This document shows, one piece after another, positions 37,669 to 46,865 of a stretch of 59,836 nt of DNA; position 1 is the stretch's first letter; each line of letters begins with the position of its first letter. Both the position numbers and the translations under genes were made by a program. The DNA comes from Gammaproteobacteria bacterium. GTDB taxonomy: Bacteria > Pseudomonadota > Gammaproteobacteria > Pseudomonadales > Pseudohongiellaceae. The stretch lies in assembly GCA_024644515.1 (NCBI GenBank), contig JAHEHN010000015.1:1-59836 (forward strand), in the 5' to 3' direction. The notes below the pieces were generated by a model that was not told the DNA's origin, did not search any database, and worked only from the letters and a program-made list of their open reading frames with translations.

Positions 37669-38517
37669 TTATCCCCACAGCGCCGCTGCATGGTGGGTAA
37701 TATGGTCTTCAATGAACGTGGCGATAAAGAAATAACTGTGATCATAACCAGCCTGGTAACGCAGGGTCAGTGGATGATTGGCATCCTGGCAGGCCTGTTG
37801 CAATAATTGCGGTTTTAACTGGCCACTGAGGAAATCATCATTTTGTCCCTGATCAACCAGTATATGCAGCTTCTCTTCAGCGCCGGCAATCAGTGCGCAG
37901 GCATCATATTGTGCCCAATCCTCTTTGTTCTCACCAATATAATTGCCCAGCGCCTTTTCACCCCAGGGGCAGTTCAGAGGAGAACAAATGGGTGAAAACG
38001 CGGATACCGCCTTATATTTTCCGGCATTCTTCAGGGCTATCGTTAATGCCCCATGCCCGCCCATGGAATGACCCATGATCGAACAGTTGTCAGTATCCAG
38101 CGGCAGGTCACTGCCGGCCAGTAACTGGGGTAATTCCTGCGTGACGTAATCGTACATATGGTAATGCTCTGACCAGGGTGCCTGTGTGGCATTCACATAA
38201 AAACCGGCTCCCAGGCCAAAGTCATAGGCGCCCTCGGGGTCATCAGGAATGTGCTCGCCACGCGGGCTGGTATCAGGACAAACAATTGCCACACCGGCCT
38301 CGGCCGCATATTGCTGGGCACCGGCTTTCTGCACAAAATTATCATCGGTACAGGTCAGGCCGGATAACCAGTAGATTACAGGAACATTTACCGAGTCTGC
38401 CTGAGGGGGCAGATAAACTGAAAAAATCATTTCACAGTTGAGGCTGCTGGAATGATGTTTCAGTTTTAACTGTTTGCCGCCAAACATGGCATTGGCGCTG
38501 ACTTGTTCAAGACTCAT
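37669..38517 (-). CDS. fghA: S-formylglutathione hydrolase
   Basis: A 282-residue esterase-D-type alpha/beta hydrolase. The nucleophile is in IMGHSMGGHGALTIAL; the Asp region is LVDQGQNDDFL and the His is in AGYDHSYFFIATFIEDH. YWLSGLTCTDDNFVQKAGAQ near the N-terminus is the family signature. It hydrolyses S-formylglutathione to formate and glutathione, the second step of formaldehyde detoxification, after the dehydrogenase encoded just upstream. A strong hairpin with a T-run separates the two genes. Confidence 0.95.
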   Translation of the reverse strand: MSLEQVSANAMFGGKQLKLKHHSSSLNCEMIFSVYLPPQADSVNVPVIYWLSGLTCTDDNFVQKAGAQQYAAEAGVAIVCPDTSPRGEHIPDDPEGAYDFGLGAGFYVNATQAPWSEHYHMYDYVTQELPQLLAGSDLPLDTDNCSIMGHSMGGHGALTIALKNAGKYKAVSAFSPICSPLNCPWGEKALGNYIGENKEDWAQYDACALIAGAEEKLHILVDQGQNDDFLSGQLKPQLLQQACQDANHPLTLRYQAGYDHSYFFIATFIEDHITHHAAALWG

Positions 38518-38581
38518 GGGGCCTATCCTCTTTTTTTAAATTTTGAAATTCGATGTTGGTTATTCTACACAACGTGAAATG

Positions 38582-38613
38582 AAAAAAGGGGCCAGGGTAA
38601 AAACCCTGACCCC
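38582..38613 (-). terminator. Terminator-like hairpin between the class III ADH gene and fghA
   Basis: On the minus strand GGGGTCAGGG, a six-base loop and CCCTGGCCCC (one G-T pair) are followed by six T. It lies downstream of the dehydrogenase gene and 65 bp before fghA, so it would end or attenuate transcription between the two pathway genes. Confidence 0.75.
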
Positions 38614-38648
38614 TTGTTTAGTCATTGTTCGACAATACTACTAAAACT

Positions 38649-39752
38649 CTAATATAGCACCACGGAACGAATACTTTCGCCCGCATGCATTAGATCGAAT
38701 GCCTTGTTGATGTCTTCCAGTGGCATGGTATGGGTAATCAAATCATCAATATTGATTTTCTTGTCCATATACCAGTCGACGATTTTAGGCACATCGGTTC
38801 GGCCGCGGGCGCCACCAAAAGCGGTGCCTTTCCAGGAGCGTCCAGTCACCAGCTGGAAGGGACGGGTAGAAATTTCCTGTCCGGCACCGGCTACACCGAT
38901 GATATAGGATTCACCCCAACCCTTATGACAGCACTCAAGGGCCTGACGCATGACGTTAACGTTACCGATACACTCAAAGCTGTAATCGACACCGCCAGTC
39001 ATCTGCACAATATGATCGACGACATTCTCGACATCTTTCGGGTTAATGAAGTCAGTCATGCCAAACTGTTTACCCAGCGCTTCGCGGTCAGGGTTCAGGT
39101 CGATACCAATAATTTTGCTGGCTCCTGCAAGTTTGGCGCCCTGGATAACATTCAGTCCGATACCGCCAAGACCGAAGACCGCCACAGTAGAACCGATTTC
39201 CACTTTTGCCTGGAAGACTACAGCGCCAACTCCCGTGGTCACACCACAACCAATGTAGCAGATAGTTTCAAAGGGAGCATCTTCGCGAACCTTGGCCAGA
39301 GAGATTTCCGGTAACACGGTGTAGTTTGAAAATGTAGAGCAGCCCATATAATGTAGAAGGGGTTTGCCATCCAGAGAGAAACGACTGGTGCCATCAGGCA
39401 TCAGGCCTTGTCCCTGGGTTGCGCGTACGGCCTGGCAAAGATTGGTTTTGGGGTGCAGGCAGTAGTCACATTCGCGGCATTCCGCAGTATAAAGAGGAAT
39501 CACATGATCGCCAGGTTTCAGGGATTTAACTCCCGGGCCGACTTCAACAACGACGCCGGCACCTTCATGACCAAGGATTGCCGGGAACGCGCCTTCAGGG
39601 TCATCGCCACTGAGGGTAAAGGCATCGGTATGACAGACACCGGTTGCTTTGAGTTCTACCAGAACTTCTCCCGCTTTCGGTCCTTCGAGATCAACTTCAC
39701 AAATTTCCAGTGGTTTTCCTGCTCCAAAGGCAACAGCAGCTCTTGTTTTCAT
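38649..39752 (-). CDS. frmA: S-(hydroxymethyl)glutathione dehydrogenase / class III alcohol dehydrogenase
   Basis: A 367-residue zinc enzyme that oxidises the formaldehyde-glutathione adduct with NAD+. Catalytic zinc ligands are in [21 protein letters not shown] and [12 protein letters not shown]; the structural-zinc cysteines are in [16 protein letters not shown]; the NAD fold has [15 protein letters not shown]. The class III Arg-Thr and [12 protein letters not shown] segments are present. With fghA downstream it forms the formaldehyde-detoxification pair; no FrmR-type regulator adjoins it. Confidence 0.95.
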   Translation of the reverse strand: MKTRAAVAFGAGKPLEICEVDLEGPKAGEVLVELKATGVCHTDAFTLSGDDPEGAFPAILGHEGAGVVVEVGPGVKSLKPGDHVIPLYTAECRECDYCLHPKTNLCQAVRATQGQGLMPDGTSRFSLDGKPLLHYMGCSTFSNYTVLPEISLAKVREDAPFETICYIGCGVTTGVGAVVFQAKVEIGSTVAVFGLGGIGLNVIQGAKLAGASKIIGIDLNPDREALGKQFGMTDFINPKDVENVVDHIVQMTGGVDYSFECIGNVNVMRQALECCHKGWGESYIIGVAGAGQEISTRPFQLVTGRSWKGTAFGGARGRTDVPKIVDWYMDKKINIDDLITHTMPLEDINKAFDLMHAGESIRSVVLY

Positions 39753-39930
39753 GGGACTTATCCTTTTCTGTTTTTCTATTTAGTGATCAGGGCTTTATAT
39801 CCTGATTTTCGGTATTAATTTGGGTTAAACTGGGAAACCAAATATATCCGGTTGCAGGCAGGATGTGTAGCCTCCAGAGGCATTTTGACCCGTCAATAGC
39901 GTGCAAATAGAAAGGAAATTAATAAAAAAC

Positions 39931-41157
39931 ATGACTGAGGCTTGTTGCATTGTTGTTGGCGCCAGTCACGCCGGTGGTCAGCTTGCTGTGAGCTTGCGCC
40001 AGCAGGGCTGGGAAGGTCGCATTCTGGTCATTGGTGATGAGCCTTATTTACCCTATAACAGACCGCCGCTGTCCAAAACATTTCTCTCCGGAGAGAAGCA
40101 TATTGAAGACCTGCTTATCAGACCGGAAGCCCAGTACGAAAAGGTGGGTATTGATTTCCTGCTTGGCCAGCGCGTGTCGGCGATTGATAAAAAGAACAAA
40201 ACTGTCACCTTAAGTAAGGGCGAAAGTTTCGCTTATGACAAGTTGGCGCTGACAACAGGGGCAATAGTGCGGCCTCTGGACATTGCCGGATCTGAATTAA
40301 AAGGCGTGCTGTATCTTCGTGATATAAGTGACGTGGAACATATCAGGCAGTTCATCGGCAAGGGGAAAAAGGCAGTTATTGTTGGTGGCGGCTATATTGG
40401 TCTTGAAACCGCCGCCATGCTGAGAAAACTTGGCTTGCAGGTTACTGTGCTGGAAGCCGCGGAACGTATTTTGAACCGGGTCACCGCCCCGCAAGTGTCA
40501 GAATTTTATATCCGGGTACATCGGGAGGAAGGGGTTCAACTTGAAACCGGCGTTGATATTCAGGGCTTCGTCGGACAAGACCGGGTCGAACAGGTGCAGT
40601 GTGGCGATGGCACTGTCTATCCGGCAGATCTGGTTATCATTGGTATTGGCGTCATACCCAATACCGAACTGGCAGAGGCGGCCGGACTGGCGGTTGAAAA
40701 TGGTATAAAAGTGAATGACTTTTGCCAGACCAGCGACCCTGATATTGCGGCAGCCGGGGATTGCACCAATCATTTTAATGGCTTTTACCAACGCAATTTG
40801 CGTCTTGAGAGTGTGCAAAATGCCATGGAACAGGCCAAGGTCGCGGCAGCGACTTTATGTGATAAACCAATTCAGTATAATGCTCTGCCATGGTTCTGGT
40901 CAGATCAGTACGACATCAAGCTTCAGATCGCGGGTTTGTCAACAGATTATGATGACCTGGTAATAAGGGGCGATCACAACGACGGTAGAAAATTCAGCGC
41001 ATTTTATCTGAAGCAGGGCAGGGTAATCGCGGTTGATGCGATTAACAGCCCACAGGATTTTATGTTTGGTAAGCAAATTATCACGCAAAAATTGCTGCTG
41101 GATAAAACGAGCTTGAGTGCCCCAGGAATTTCGCTAAAAGATTTCCTGAAAAAATAA
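39931..41157 (+). CDS. FAD-dependent ferredoxin/rubredoxin reductase
   Basis: A 408-residue flavoprotein of the putidaredoxin-reductase type. FAD site: CIVVGASHAGGQLAVSLRQQG; the PYNRPPLSKTFL segment; NAD site: AVIVGGGYIGLETAAMLRKLG; and the second FAD site IAAAGDCTNHF. The C-terminal domain (NALPWFWSDQYDIKLQIAG) is diagnostic of reductases that serve oxygenases. It is 93 bp upstream of a 2Fe-2S ferredoxin gene, its probable electron acceptor. ATG 39931 fits the family start; an in-frame GTG at 39901 is the alternative. No P450 or dioxygenase is nearby. Confidence 0.9.
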   Translation: MTEACCIVVGASHAGGQLAVSLRQQGWEGRILVIGDEPYLPYNRPPLSKTFLSGEKHIEDLLIRPEAQYEKVGIDFLLGQRVSAIDKKNKTVTLSKGESFAYDKLALTTGAIVRPLDIAGSELKGVLYLRDISDVEHIRQFIGKGKKAVIVGGGYIGLETAAMLRKLGLQVTVLEAAERILNRVTAPQVSEFYIRVHREEGVQLETGVDIQGFVGQDRVEQVQCGDGTVYPADLVIIGIGVIPNTELAEAAGLAVENGIKVNDFCQTSDPDIAAAGDCTNHFNGFYQRNLRLESVQNAMEQAKVAAATLCDKPIQYNALPWFWSDQYDIKLQIAGLSTDYDDLVIRGDHNDGRKFSAFYLKQGRVIAVDAINSPQDFMFGKQIITQKLLLDKTSLSAPGISLKDFLKK

Positions 41158-41250
41158 TGACACTGAAAGTGTTTCTAGCAATGTAATTGAGCTGTCTTTA
41201 AAACAGCTGTATTTTTTTCTTTACCTGAGAGCAAGAGGAAGCAAGAACTT

Positions 41251-41571
41251 ATGCCAGTAGTAACTTATATAAGCCATGACGGTGCTATTAACGATATTGA
41301 AGTCGCCAGTGGCACGTCAGTCATGCAAGGTGCAGTGGATAATATGATCGATGGCATTGTTGCCGAATGCGGTGGCTCCTGCAGTTGCGCTACCTGCCAT
41401 TGTTACGTTGATGAGGCGTGGCTGGATAAAGTGCCGGCAGCCAGTGAAATGGAAAAGGATATGCTGGAATGTGTCCTGGAGCCTGAAGACAATAGCCGTC
41501 TCAGTTGCCAGATTACGGTGACCGATGAACTGGACGGCCTGGTGGTTAAATTACCACCATCACAATTTTAA
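41251..41571 (+). CDS. 2Fe-2S ferredoxin, putidaredoxin/adrenodoxin type
   Basis: A 106-residue vertebrate/adrenodoxin-type ferredoxin. Cluster cysteines: [16 protein letters not shown] and a distal Cys in [11 protein letters not shown]. The length and the acidic helix ([15 protein letters not shown]) match ferredoxins that pass electrons to P450s or to other oxygenases. It follows a matching reductase gene, with AAGAGGAAG before the ATG. A strong terminator lies about 110 bp downstream. Confidence 0.92.
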   Translation: MPVVTYISHDGAINDIEVASGTSVMQGAVDNMIDGIVAECGGSCSCATCHCYVDEAWLDKVPAASEMEKDMLECVLEPEDNSRLSCQITVTDELDGLVVKLPPSQF

Positions 41572-41680
41572 TAATTATTTTTCACCAGCAGGGAACTTTT
41601 ATCGAATTGGGCTTACTAATTAAGTGTGTAAAGACAAAATCCCCTTTTTGATCGATAAACACTCTCCTTGAAGACTTTTT

Positions 41681-41708
41681 AATGCCCGTTTCTAGCGGGC
41701 ATTTTTTT
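41681..41708 (+). terminator. Rho-independent terminator after the ferredoxin gene
   Basis: AATGCCCG (41681-41688), loop TTTCTAG, CGGGCATT (41696-41703), continuing into a run of T. It ends the reductase-ferredoxin transcript. Confidence 0.88.
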
Positions 41709-41758
41709 GACTTTAATTCAATAAGTTATGAAGCAGTTTGGCGTAGACGAGGAGAAAA

Positions 41759-43024
41759 TCAGCCAAAAACCCCTCTCAGAATATAGAAAATCAGAATTGC
41801 CAGGAAAGCACCGGCCGGCAGGGTTATCACCCAGGAAATAAAGATAGTTCTGATTACATTGAGATTAATGGCAGCGATCCCCCTGGCAAAACCCACTCCC
41901 AGAACAGCACCCACCAATGTATGCGTGGTTGATATGGGCATACCTGTAGCAGAAGCAAGTACCACGGTGGTGCCGGCAGCAAGCTCTGCAGCAAAACCCC
42001 GGCTGGGTGTCAGATGGGTAATACCCTTGCCAATGGTGGCAATGACTTTGTGACCGTACATGATTAGTCCCGTGGCAATGCCTGCGCCGCCCAGAAAAAG
42101 AATCCAGACTGGAATAGGGGCTGAAGAAGATATCTGACCACCAGACATGATCACGGAGTTAACTGCCGCCAGTGGCCCTATGGCATTGGCAACGTCATTG
42201 GAGCCATGAGCAAAGGCCATACCGCAGGCAGTAAAGATCATCAGCACAGCAAACACTTTTTCAACACTGGCGTAATGAAAGTCCCTGTCAGCATATTCAT
42301 CCACAATAATTTTGCTTTGCAGAGTAACGCCAATAGCTACTACCACCAGACCAATAAGAACGGAATAGAGTGAAGACTGCAGAATACTCAGGTCCAGGCC
42401 TACATGAGACAGACCCTTCAGGAAAGTCACCATGGACATTACAAAGCCCACCATGAACATATAATACGGGATGTACTTTTTAGCCCGTTTAAACGGTTCG
42501 TCGGTATCAAGAATAAGTATCTGGACCGAGCGAAACAATATGAATGACAGGATGCCGGCACACAGTGGTGAGGTTAACCAGCTTAATACAATGGTTCCTA
42601 CCCGCCCCCAGCTCACGGCATCCACGCTGATTCCTACAGCGCCAAATCCCACTATGGCGCCAACAATCGTGTGGGTAGTAGAAACGGGCCAGCCATTGAG
42701 AGAGGCAATCAGCAACCAGATTCCGGCTGCCAGCAATGACGCTATCATTCCGTACACCAGTAACTCGGGTGTCTCGGTGAACAGAATAGGATCGATGATG
42801 CCGCGTCTGATGGTAGAAGTCACCTGGCCGCCGGCAAGGTAGGCACCGGCAAATTCAAATACCGCTGCGATCATGACCGCCTGTTTAATGGTTAGTGCGC
42901 CGGCGCCAACGGAAGTCCCCATGGCATTAGCAACGTCATTGGCACCAACGCCCCAGGCCATGAAAAAGCCAAAGGCGATAGTTAACCAAAGCAAAATCAT
43001 GCCATTCTGATCAATAATTTCCAT
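41759..43024 (-). CDS. Inorganic phosphate transporter, PiT family
   Basis: A 421-residue polytopic protein with the duplicated PiT signature: GANDVANAMGTSVGAGALT near the N-terminus and GSNDVANAIGPLAAVNSV in the second half, plus paired PVSTTHTIVGAIVGFG and PISTTHTLVGAVLGVG. It takes up phosphate (as metal phosphate) with protons or sodium at low affinity. Its upstream partner gene, 33 bp away, encodes the PhoU-like DUF47 protein usually paired with it. Confidence 0.94.
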   Translation of the reverse strand: MEIIDQNGMILLWLTIAFGFFMAWGVGANDVANAMGTSVGAGALTIKQAVMIAAVFEFAGAYLAGGQVTSTIRRGIIDPILFTETPELLVYGMIASLLAAGIWLLIASLNGWPVSTTHTIVGAIVGFGAVGISVDAVSWGRVGTIVLSWLTSPLCAGILSFILFRSVQILILDTDEPFKRAKKYIPYYMFMVGFVMSMVTFLKGLSHVGLDLSILQSSLYSVLIGLVVVAIGVTLQSKIIVDEYADRDFHYASVEKVFAVLMIFTACGMAFAHGSNDVANAIGPLAAVNSVIMSGGQISSSAPIPVWILFLGGAGIATGLIMYGHKVIATIGKGITHLTPSRGFAAELAAGTTVVLASATGMPISTTHTLVGAVLGVGFARGIAAINLNVIRTIFISWVITLPAGAFLAILIFYILRGVFG

Positions 43025-43057
43025 ACATCAGTCTCTGCTTGCTCAAGGAATTTAAGG

Positions 43058-43732
43058 CTAGCGCGCCAGCATAAGATGTAATCGATGACCCACTGCCTGG
43101 GCGCGATTGGCGACTTCGCCAATCCAGTCAATTACTTTATAGAGAAACATCACATGAACGGGATCGATATCACTCTCCAGTGAGAACAGTTGCTGACGCA
43201 CATCACGTTCATGGGAGTCTGCAATATCCTCAAGATCATCAAGCTCAAAAATCAATGCTTCGACCTTTTTCACTTCGAATCCCCTGAAGCCGGTTTCCAG
43301 AAGTTCATCGAGTTCTTGAATAACCTGATTCGCTTTGATGCAAACATTCATTGAACTTTGCAGAAACTCGATAAATACGTTGTGCATGGGCGGGGGAATT
43401 ACCATATTGCGCCCCAACATGATGTTGGCAATATCCTTGGCTTTATTGGCAATGCGATCCTGACGTCCAATAAGGTCTATCAGATCAGTACGCGAGACGG
43501 GCATGAACAAACTATCGGGAAGTTTTAAACGTATTTCGCGTTTGAGGTCGTCGGCGATCTCTTCCAGATTGTTGATGGTTTCCTGATGTTCTCCGGCTTG
43601 TTCCCAGTCTTCATCAAACACGGCCAACATAAAGCCTTCCAGGGTCTGAACACACTCGAGAACCTTCTTCATGTGTTCCTGCATGGGAAGAAAAGGGGAG
43701 CTGGCAAACAGGGAAAATATGGGATTAGACAT
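43058..43732 (-). CDS. TIGR00153/DUF47 PhoU-like protein, PiT partner
   Basis: A 224-residue all-helical protein of the DUF47 family: it begins SNPIFSLFASSPFLPMQEHMKKV, has LPDSLFMPVSRTDLIDLIGRQDRIANKAKDIANI and ends near FLYKVIDWIGEVANRAQAVGHRL. Such proteins sit beside PiT transporters and probably regulate them or phosphate storage. I took 43732 as start because it matches the family N-terminus and has AAGG upstream. It leads the minus-strand pair with the transporter. Confidence 0.92.
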   Translation of the reverse strand: MSNPIFSLFASSPFLPMQEHMKKVLECVQTLEGFMLAVFDEDWEQAGEHQETINNLEEIADDLKREIRLKLPDSLFMPVSRTDLIDLIGRQDRIANKAKDIANIMLGRNMVIPPPMHNVFIEFLQSSMNVCIKANQVIQELDELLETGFRGFEVKKVEALIFELDDLEDIADSHERDVRQQLFSLESDIDPVHVMFLYKVIDWIGEVANRAQAVGHRLHLMLAR

Positions 43733-43883
43733 GGGCCTTCCAGTTTTCTTATTTCGCGCCATTATTACTGATGCAGTTGCCAGTATCCAGACTCAATCAA
43801 AAGAAATCAGCATCTAATCTGATTCAGAACAAATTCGGGCCTTGTGGGCCATTGTCTTTGCACGAATGAGGCGAATTTATGGC

Positions 43884-43897
43884 ATTTCGATCGAAAT
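43884..43897. promoter_or_regulatory. 14-bp perfect palindrome upstream of two divergent genes
   Basis: ATTTCGATCGAAAT, a perfect palindrome, lies between the PhoU-like gene (minus) and the small zinc-finger gene (plus). It could be an operator; no regulator is identified. Confidence 0.3.
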
Positions 43898-43907
43898 CTG
43901 CATTTTT

Positions 43908-43916
43908 GGGGGGGGG
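43908..43916. repeat. Poly(G) tract of nine
   Basis: A nine-G homopolymer 92 bp before the zinc-finger gene and 11 bp after the palindrome. Such tracts slip easily. Confidence 0.6.
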
Positions 43917-44007
43917 TAAATGGGGATTCTGTGACCTTGCTATCAATTTTTGACCGCTACAATCCCTATAATCCTGTGCAAGTTATGAATTATTCTGGAT
44001 TTGAGCT

Positions 44008-44238
44008 ATGAATACACTCCATTACCACAAGAAAATCTCCAGTAATATCGGGCCTTCAGCTGAAGGACGCCATAATGTCGCTGCGGATTCCCAGGCTCTT
44101 CAGGAGATTATCAATATGCTGAAAAATCCGTTTCAGACGTCCTGTGATAGCTGTAATGGACTGGGTTTTATCAGAAGTAGACAGCAATGTCCGACCTGTG
44201 AGGGATCCGGCAAGGTACTGGATGACTGTTTCAAGTAA
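44008..44238 (+). CDS. Small DnaJ-type zinc-finger protein
   Basis: A 76-residue protein whose C-terminal half carries two CxxCxGxG-type motifs, CDSCNGLGF and CPTCEGSGK, the zinc-binding repeat of DnaJ central domains. With only two motifs it would hold a single zinc. The N-terminal half has no known domain. The family function is unknown; folding or redox roles are guesses. Its last eight bases overlap the 3' end of the convergent mocA-like gene, and a G tract and palindrome lie upstream. Confidence 0.65.
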   Translation: MNTLHYHKKISSNIGPSAEGRHNVAADSQALQEIINMLKNPFQTSCDSCNGLGFIRSRQQCPTCEGSGKVLDDCFK

Positions 44239-44812
44239 GCATATCCGGCCGATCTATATCTTGTAGAATTCCTTTATCAGCAGTTTCCAGTTCCACGCAT
44301 TGCGAGCGGTACTTTTCCAACAGGGGTCTTGCGCCCTTGTCTCCTTGCAGATTTCCAATCTCGGTAAAATATTTCCTGCGAAAACCTGCCGGATTTCCCC
44401 GCTGTCCTTTATGTACCGGAATAACGATATTATTTTCTGTCAGCGTCTGCCGAATCTGAATATATGTCTGCGAGGCGATGAACGGCATATCCCCCAGAGC
44501 GATTATCGCACCTTCCCATGATTCAGCCTGGGCAATGGCACTTGCAAGGCTGTTGGCCATCCCTGATTCGGGGGCTTCGGCGAGACAGATTTCCCATGTC
44601 TTGCTGAATTGTTCAGCAAGGCCAGCATCGTCTTTTTTAAGTACCAGAATTTTACGTGTGAAGGTATCGGGAATGGTGCTTAGTGTTTTCTCAAGCAAAG
44701 ATGTTTGCTGATCAAACTTTGCCAGGCGTTTGTCTGTACCGAAGCGCCTGCTACTGCCTGCGGCCAGCACGATGATGCCGATATCGCTCATGCTCACTGG
44801 CGGTAAATTCAT
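44231..44812 (-). CDS. MobA-like molybdenum-cofactor nucleotidyltransferase
   Basis: A 193-residue NTP-transferase: nucleotide-binding start IIVLAAGSSRRFGTDKRLA, then GAIIALGDMPFIASQTY (metal Asp) and GNPAGFRRKYF. It resembles MocA/CoxI-partner enzymes that add CMP or GMP to molybdopterin. It overlaps the upstream xdhC gene by four bases, so both are coupled. No molybdenum hydroxylase gene is in the window, so the client enzyme must be elsewhere. Confidence 0.88.
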   Translation of the reverse strand: MNLPPVSMSDIGIIVLAAGSSRRFGTDKRLAKFDQQTSLLEKTLSTIPDTFTRKILVLKKDDAGLAEQFSKTWEICLAEAPESGMANSLASAIAQAESWEGAIIALGDMPFIASQTYIQIRQTLTENNIVIPVHKGQRGNPAGFRRKYFTEIGNLQGDKGARPLLEKYRSQCVELETADKGILQDIDRPDMLT

Positions 44813-45795
44813 GCCTGTCCGGATTTTTTCTTAATGGCTTTCTTGCGGGCAGCGGCTCGCAAGCTGGTAAGTTCGGCGAGAATGGCAATAGCTATTTCGG
44901 GCGGCGTTTTGCTGCCAATGGACAGTCCTACCGGCGCATGCAGTTTCTCTATTTCATCCTGGGTAATATCAATTAAGGCAAGCCGCTCTCTGCGTTGGGC
45001 AGACGTGCGCTGCGATCCCATCGCGCCAATATAGAAAGCCTGGCTATCCTGCAGGGCTTCCATCAATGCCATATCGTCAATGCGTGGATCATGGCACAGG
45101 GCGATAATGGCAGTTTGCTGATCCAGAGTCTTGCTGCGTAACCAGTCATCGGGCATGGCATTGATCACCGGGACATTGGTGATGGGGCTATTCTCCACCA
45201 GTTCAGCTCTTGGATCGCAGATTTCAACCTGGTAATCCAGCGCTGGCGCCATATTGGCCAGATAGTAAGCAACCTGAACGGCACCAATCAGTAGTAATTG
45301 AAAGGAAGGACCATAAGTATGTGAAAGCACGCCATCTTCAATGCTTAATGCTTCATAGCCAGGGGCTGCTACCAGTGATGTTGCACCAGTCTCTATATTC
45401 ACAGTACGGGTAACCAGTTCACGTGCAGCTATCTTTTCAGCAAGTGTGCGGTAAAGCTCTTTCTGGATCGGATCAATGGGCTCAATAACGACTTCCAGGG
45501 TGCCACCACAGGGCAAGCCCAGTCGCTGTACATCCTCTACAGTGACACCATAGGTGATTTTTTCCGGTTTACTTGTCGCCAGTTCGCGCTTGTTAATACT
45601 TTCCCTGAGATCGTCTTCAACACAGCCACCGGACAGTGAGCCGCAGTAAAGTCCATCTTCATTGCACGCCAGTAATGAACCAACGGGACGGGGAGAGGAG
45701 CCAAACGTATCGATAATGGTGCAGAGCCAGCATTGCTTGCCTGATTCCAGCCAGTCACTGAGTTGTTCCACGACCTGTTGGTCAAGACTGTTCAT
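44809..45795 (-). CDS. XdhC/CoxI family protein, molybdenum enzyme maturation
   Basis: A 328-residue protein with the XdhC N-terminal domain (LCTIIDTFGSSPRPVGSLLA, GSLSGGCVEDDL) and the C-terminal Rossmann domain (LLLIGAVQVAYYLANMA, FYIGAMGSQRTSAQRRERL, LHAPVGLSIGSKTPPEIAIAILAEL). These proteins bind molybdopterin and help insert the sulfurated cofactor into xanthine dehydrogenase-type enzymes. It is upstream of, and overlaps, a mocA-like gene. Confidence 0.9.
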   Translation of the reverse strand: MNSLDQQVVEQLSDWLESGKQCWLCTIIDTFGSSPRPVGSLLACNEDGLYCGSLSGGCVEDDLRESINKRELATSKPEKITYGVTVEDVQRLGLPCGGTLEVVIEPIDPIQKELYRTLAEKIAARELVTRTVNIETGATSLVAAPGYEALSIEDGVLSHTYGPSFQLLLIGAVQVAYYLANMAPALDYQVEICDPRAELVENSPITNVPVINAMPDDWLRSKTLDQQTAIIALCHDPRIDDMALMEALQDSQAFYIGAMGSQRTSAQRRERLALIDITQDEIEKLHAPVGLSIGSKTPPEIAIAILAELTSLRAAARKKAIKKKSGQA

Positions 45796-46046
45796 GCTGC
45801 ATCCTAAGTAAAAATTAAGTTGGAAAATTTATGAGGGGGAATTATAAGGAAATCAGTAGTGCGAGGGAATCGGGCTTTTTGAAACGCGTAATCCATCCTG
45901 TCACAGCAATTTCTACAAACAGCTATTAAATTATTCCCGTTAATACAGGGAAACTGCTTTGAGCCTTTATTTGCGCCGGCCATTCTGTAAGCCGGATGGC
46001 TCAAATATGATTACATTAAAGCTACTACTTTTTACTTGCGCGTAAT

Positions 46047-46865
46047 TTAACCAATCTCATAACGATCAAGCAGATGCCTGACAATGCCACTTCGAACAAT
46101 GTCTGTTCTTTCAAATTTATGAATGTGTACTCCGGGTAAGCCCTGTACGCGCTGTACGGCATCTTCGAGGCCATTGTCACCACGAATATCACTTTGCCTG
46201 ATGTCGCCATTTATGACCACTTTGCAATCATCTCCGATGCGGGTAAGAAACATCTTCATCTGCACTGGCGTGGTATTTTGTGCTTCATCCAGAATGACAA
46301 AAGTATTGTTGTTGAATGTCTTGCCGCGCATATAGGCCAGTGGAGCGCCCACAATACGTCCATGACGCAGACAGTAATCTACTACTCCGCGGCCAAGCCT
46401 TTCATTGAGGATATCCCTGAAAGGGTTAATGTAGACAGCAAATTTATCCTCGACCTCACCTGGCAAAAAGCCCAGGTTTTCCCCGGCTTCGACTGCCGGG
46501 CGGGTCAGAATAATACGTTCTATGCGTCCAGATTCAAGGGCTTCAGCGGCCAGGGCACCTGCGCAGTAGGACTTGCCGGTACCGGCCGGGCCAATACCAA
46601 AAGTAAGGCAGTTGTTATGGATGGCATTGATATATTTTTGCTGGTTGGCGGTACGTGCTTCGAGCGGGGTCTTTTTATGGTGGGGGTAGTAAGCTGTCTC
46701 AAGCTGATTGCTGTGAGAGTTGATGTCGACGATGTTGGAATTACTGTCTGGTTGCCTACGTTTTGATCTGGGTTTTGATCTGTTGCTGTCTCGGTGTCTC
46801 GAATTGTGTGTGAAATTATCTCCCTGGTATTTTGCTTGTCGCTTGGCATTGGATCTTTTAGCCAT
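46047..46865 (-). CDS. PhoH family ATPase
   Basis: A 272-residue P-loop ATPase: Walker A GIGPAGTGKSYCAGALA, Walker B VILDEAQNTTPVQMKMFLTRIG, and RPAVEAGENLGFLPGEVEDK, all typical of PhoH. About 80 polar, basic residues precede the ATPase and include asparagine and arginine-rich stretches. PhoH-like proteins are linked to RNA metabolism and to phosphate stress. No partner ybeY gene follows; the ybeZ-ybeY pairing seen in E. coli is absent. Confidence 0.9.
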   Translation of the reverse strand: MAKRSNAKRQAKYQGDNFTHNSRHRDSNRSKPRSKRRQPDSNSNIVDINSHSNQLETAYYPHHKKTPLEARTANQQKYINAIHNNCLTFGIGPAGTGKSYCAGALAAEALESGRIERIILTRPAVEAGENLGFLPGEVEDKFAVYINPFRDILNERLGRGVVDYCLRHGRIVGAPLAYMRGKTFNNNTFVILDEAQNTTPVQMKMFLTRIGDDCKVVINGDIRQSDIRGDNGLEDAVQRVQGLPGVHIHKFERTDIVRSGIVRHLLDRYEIG

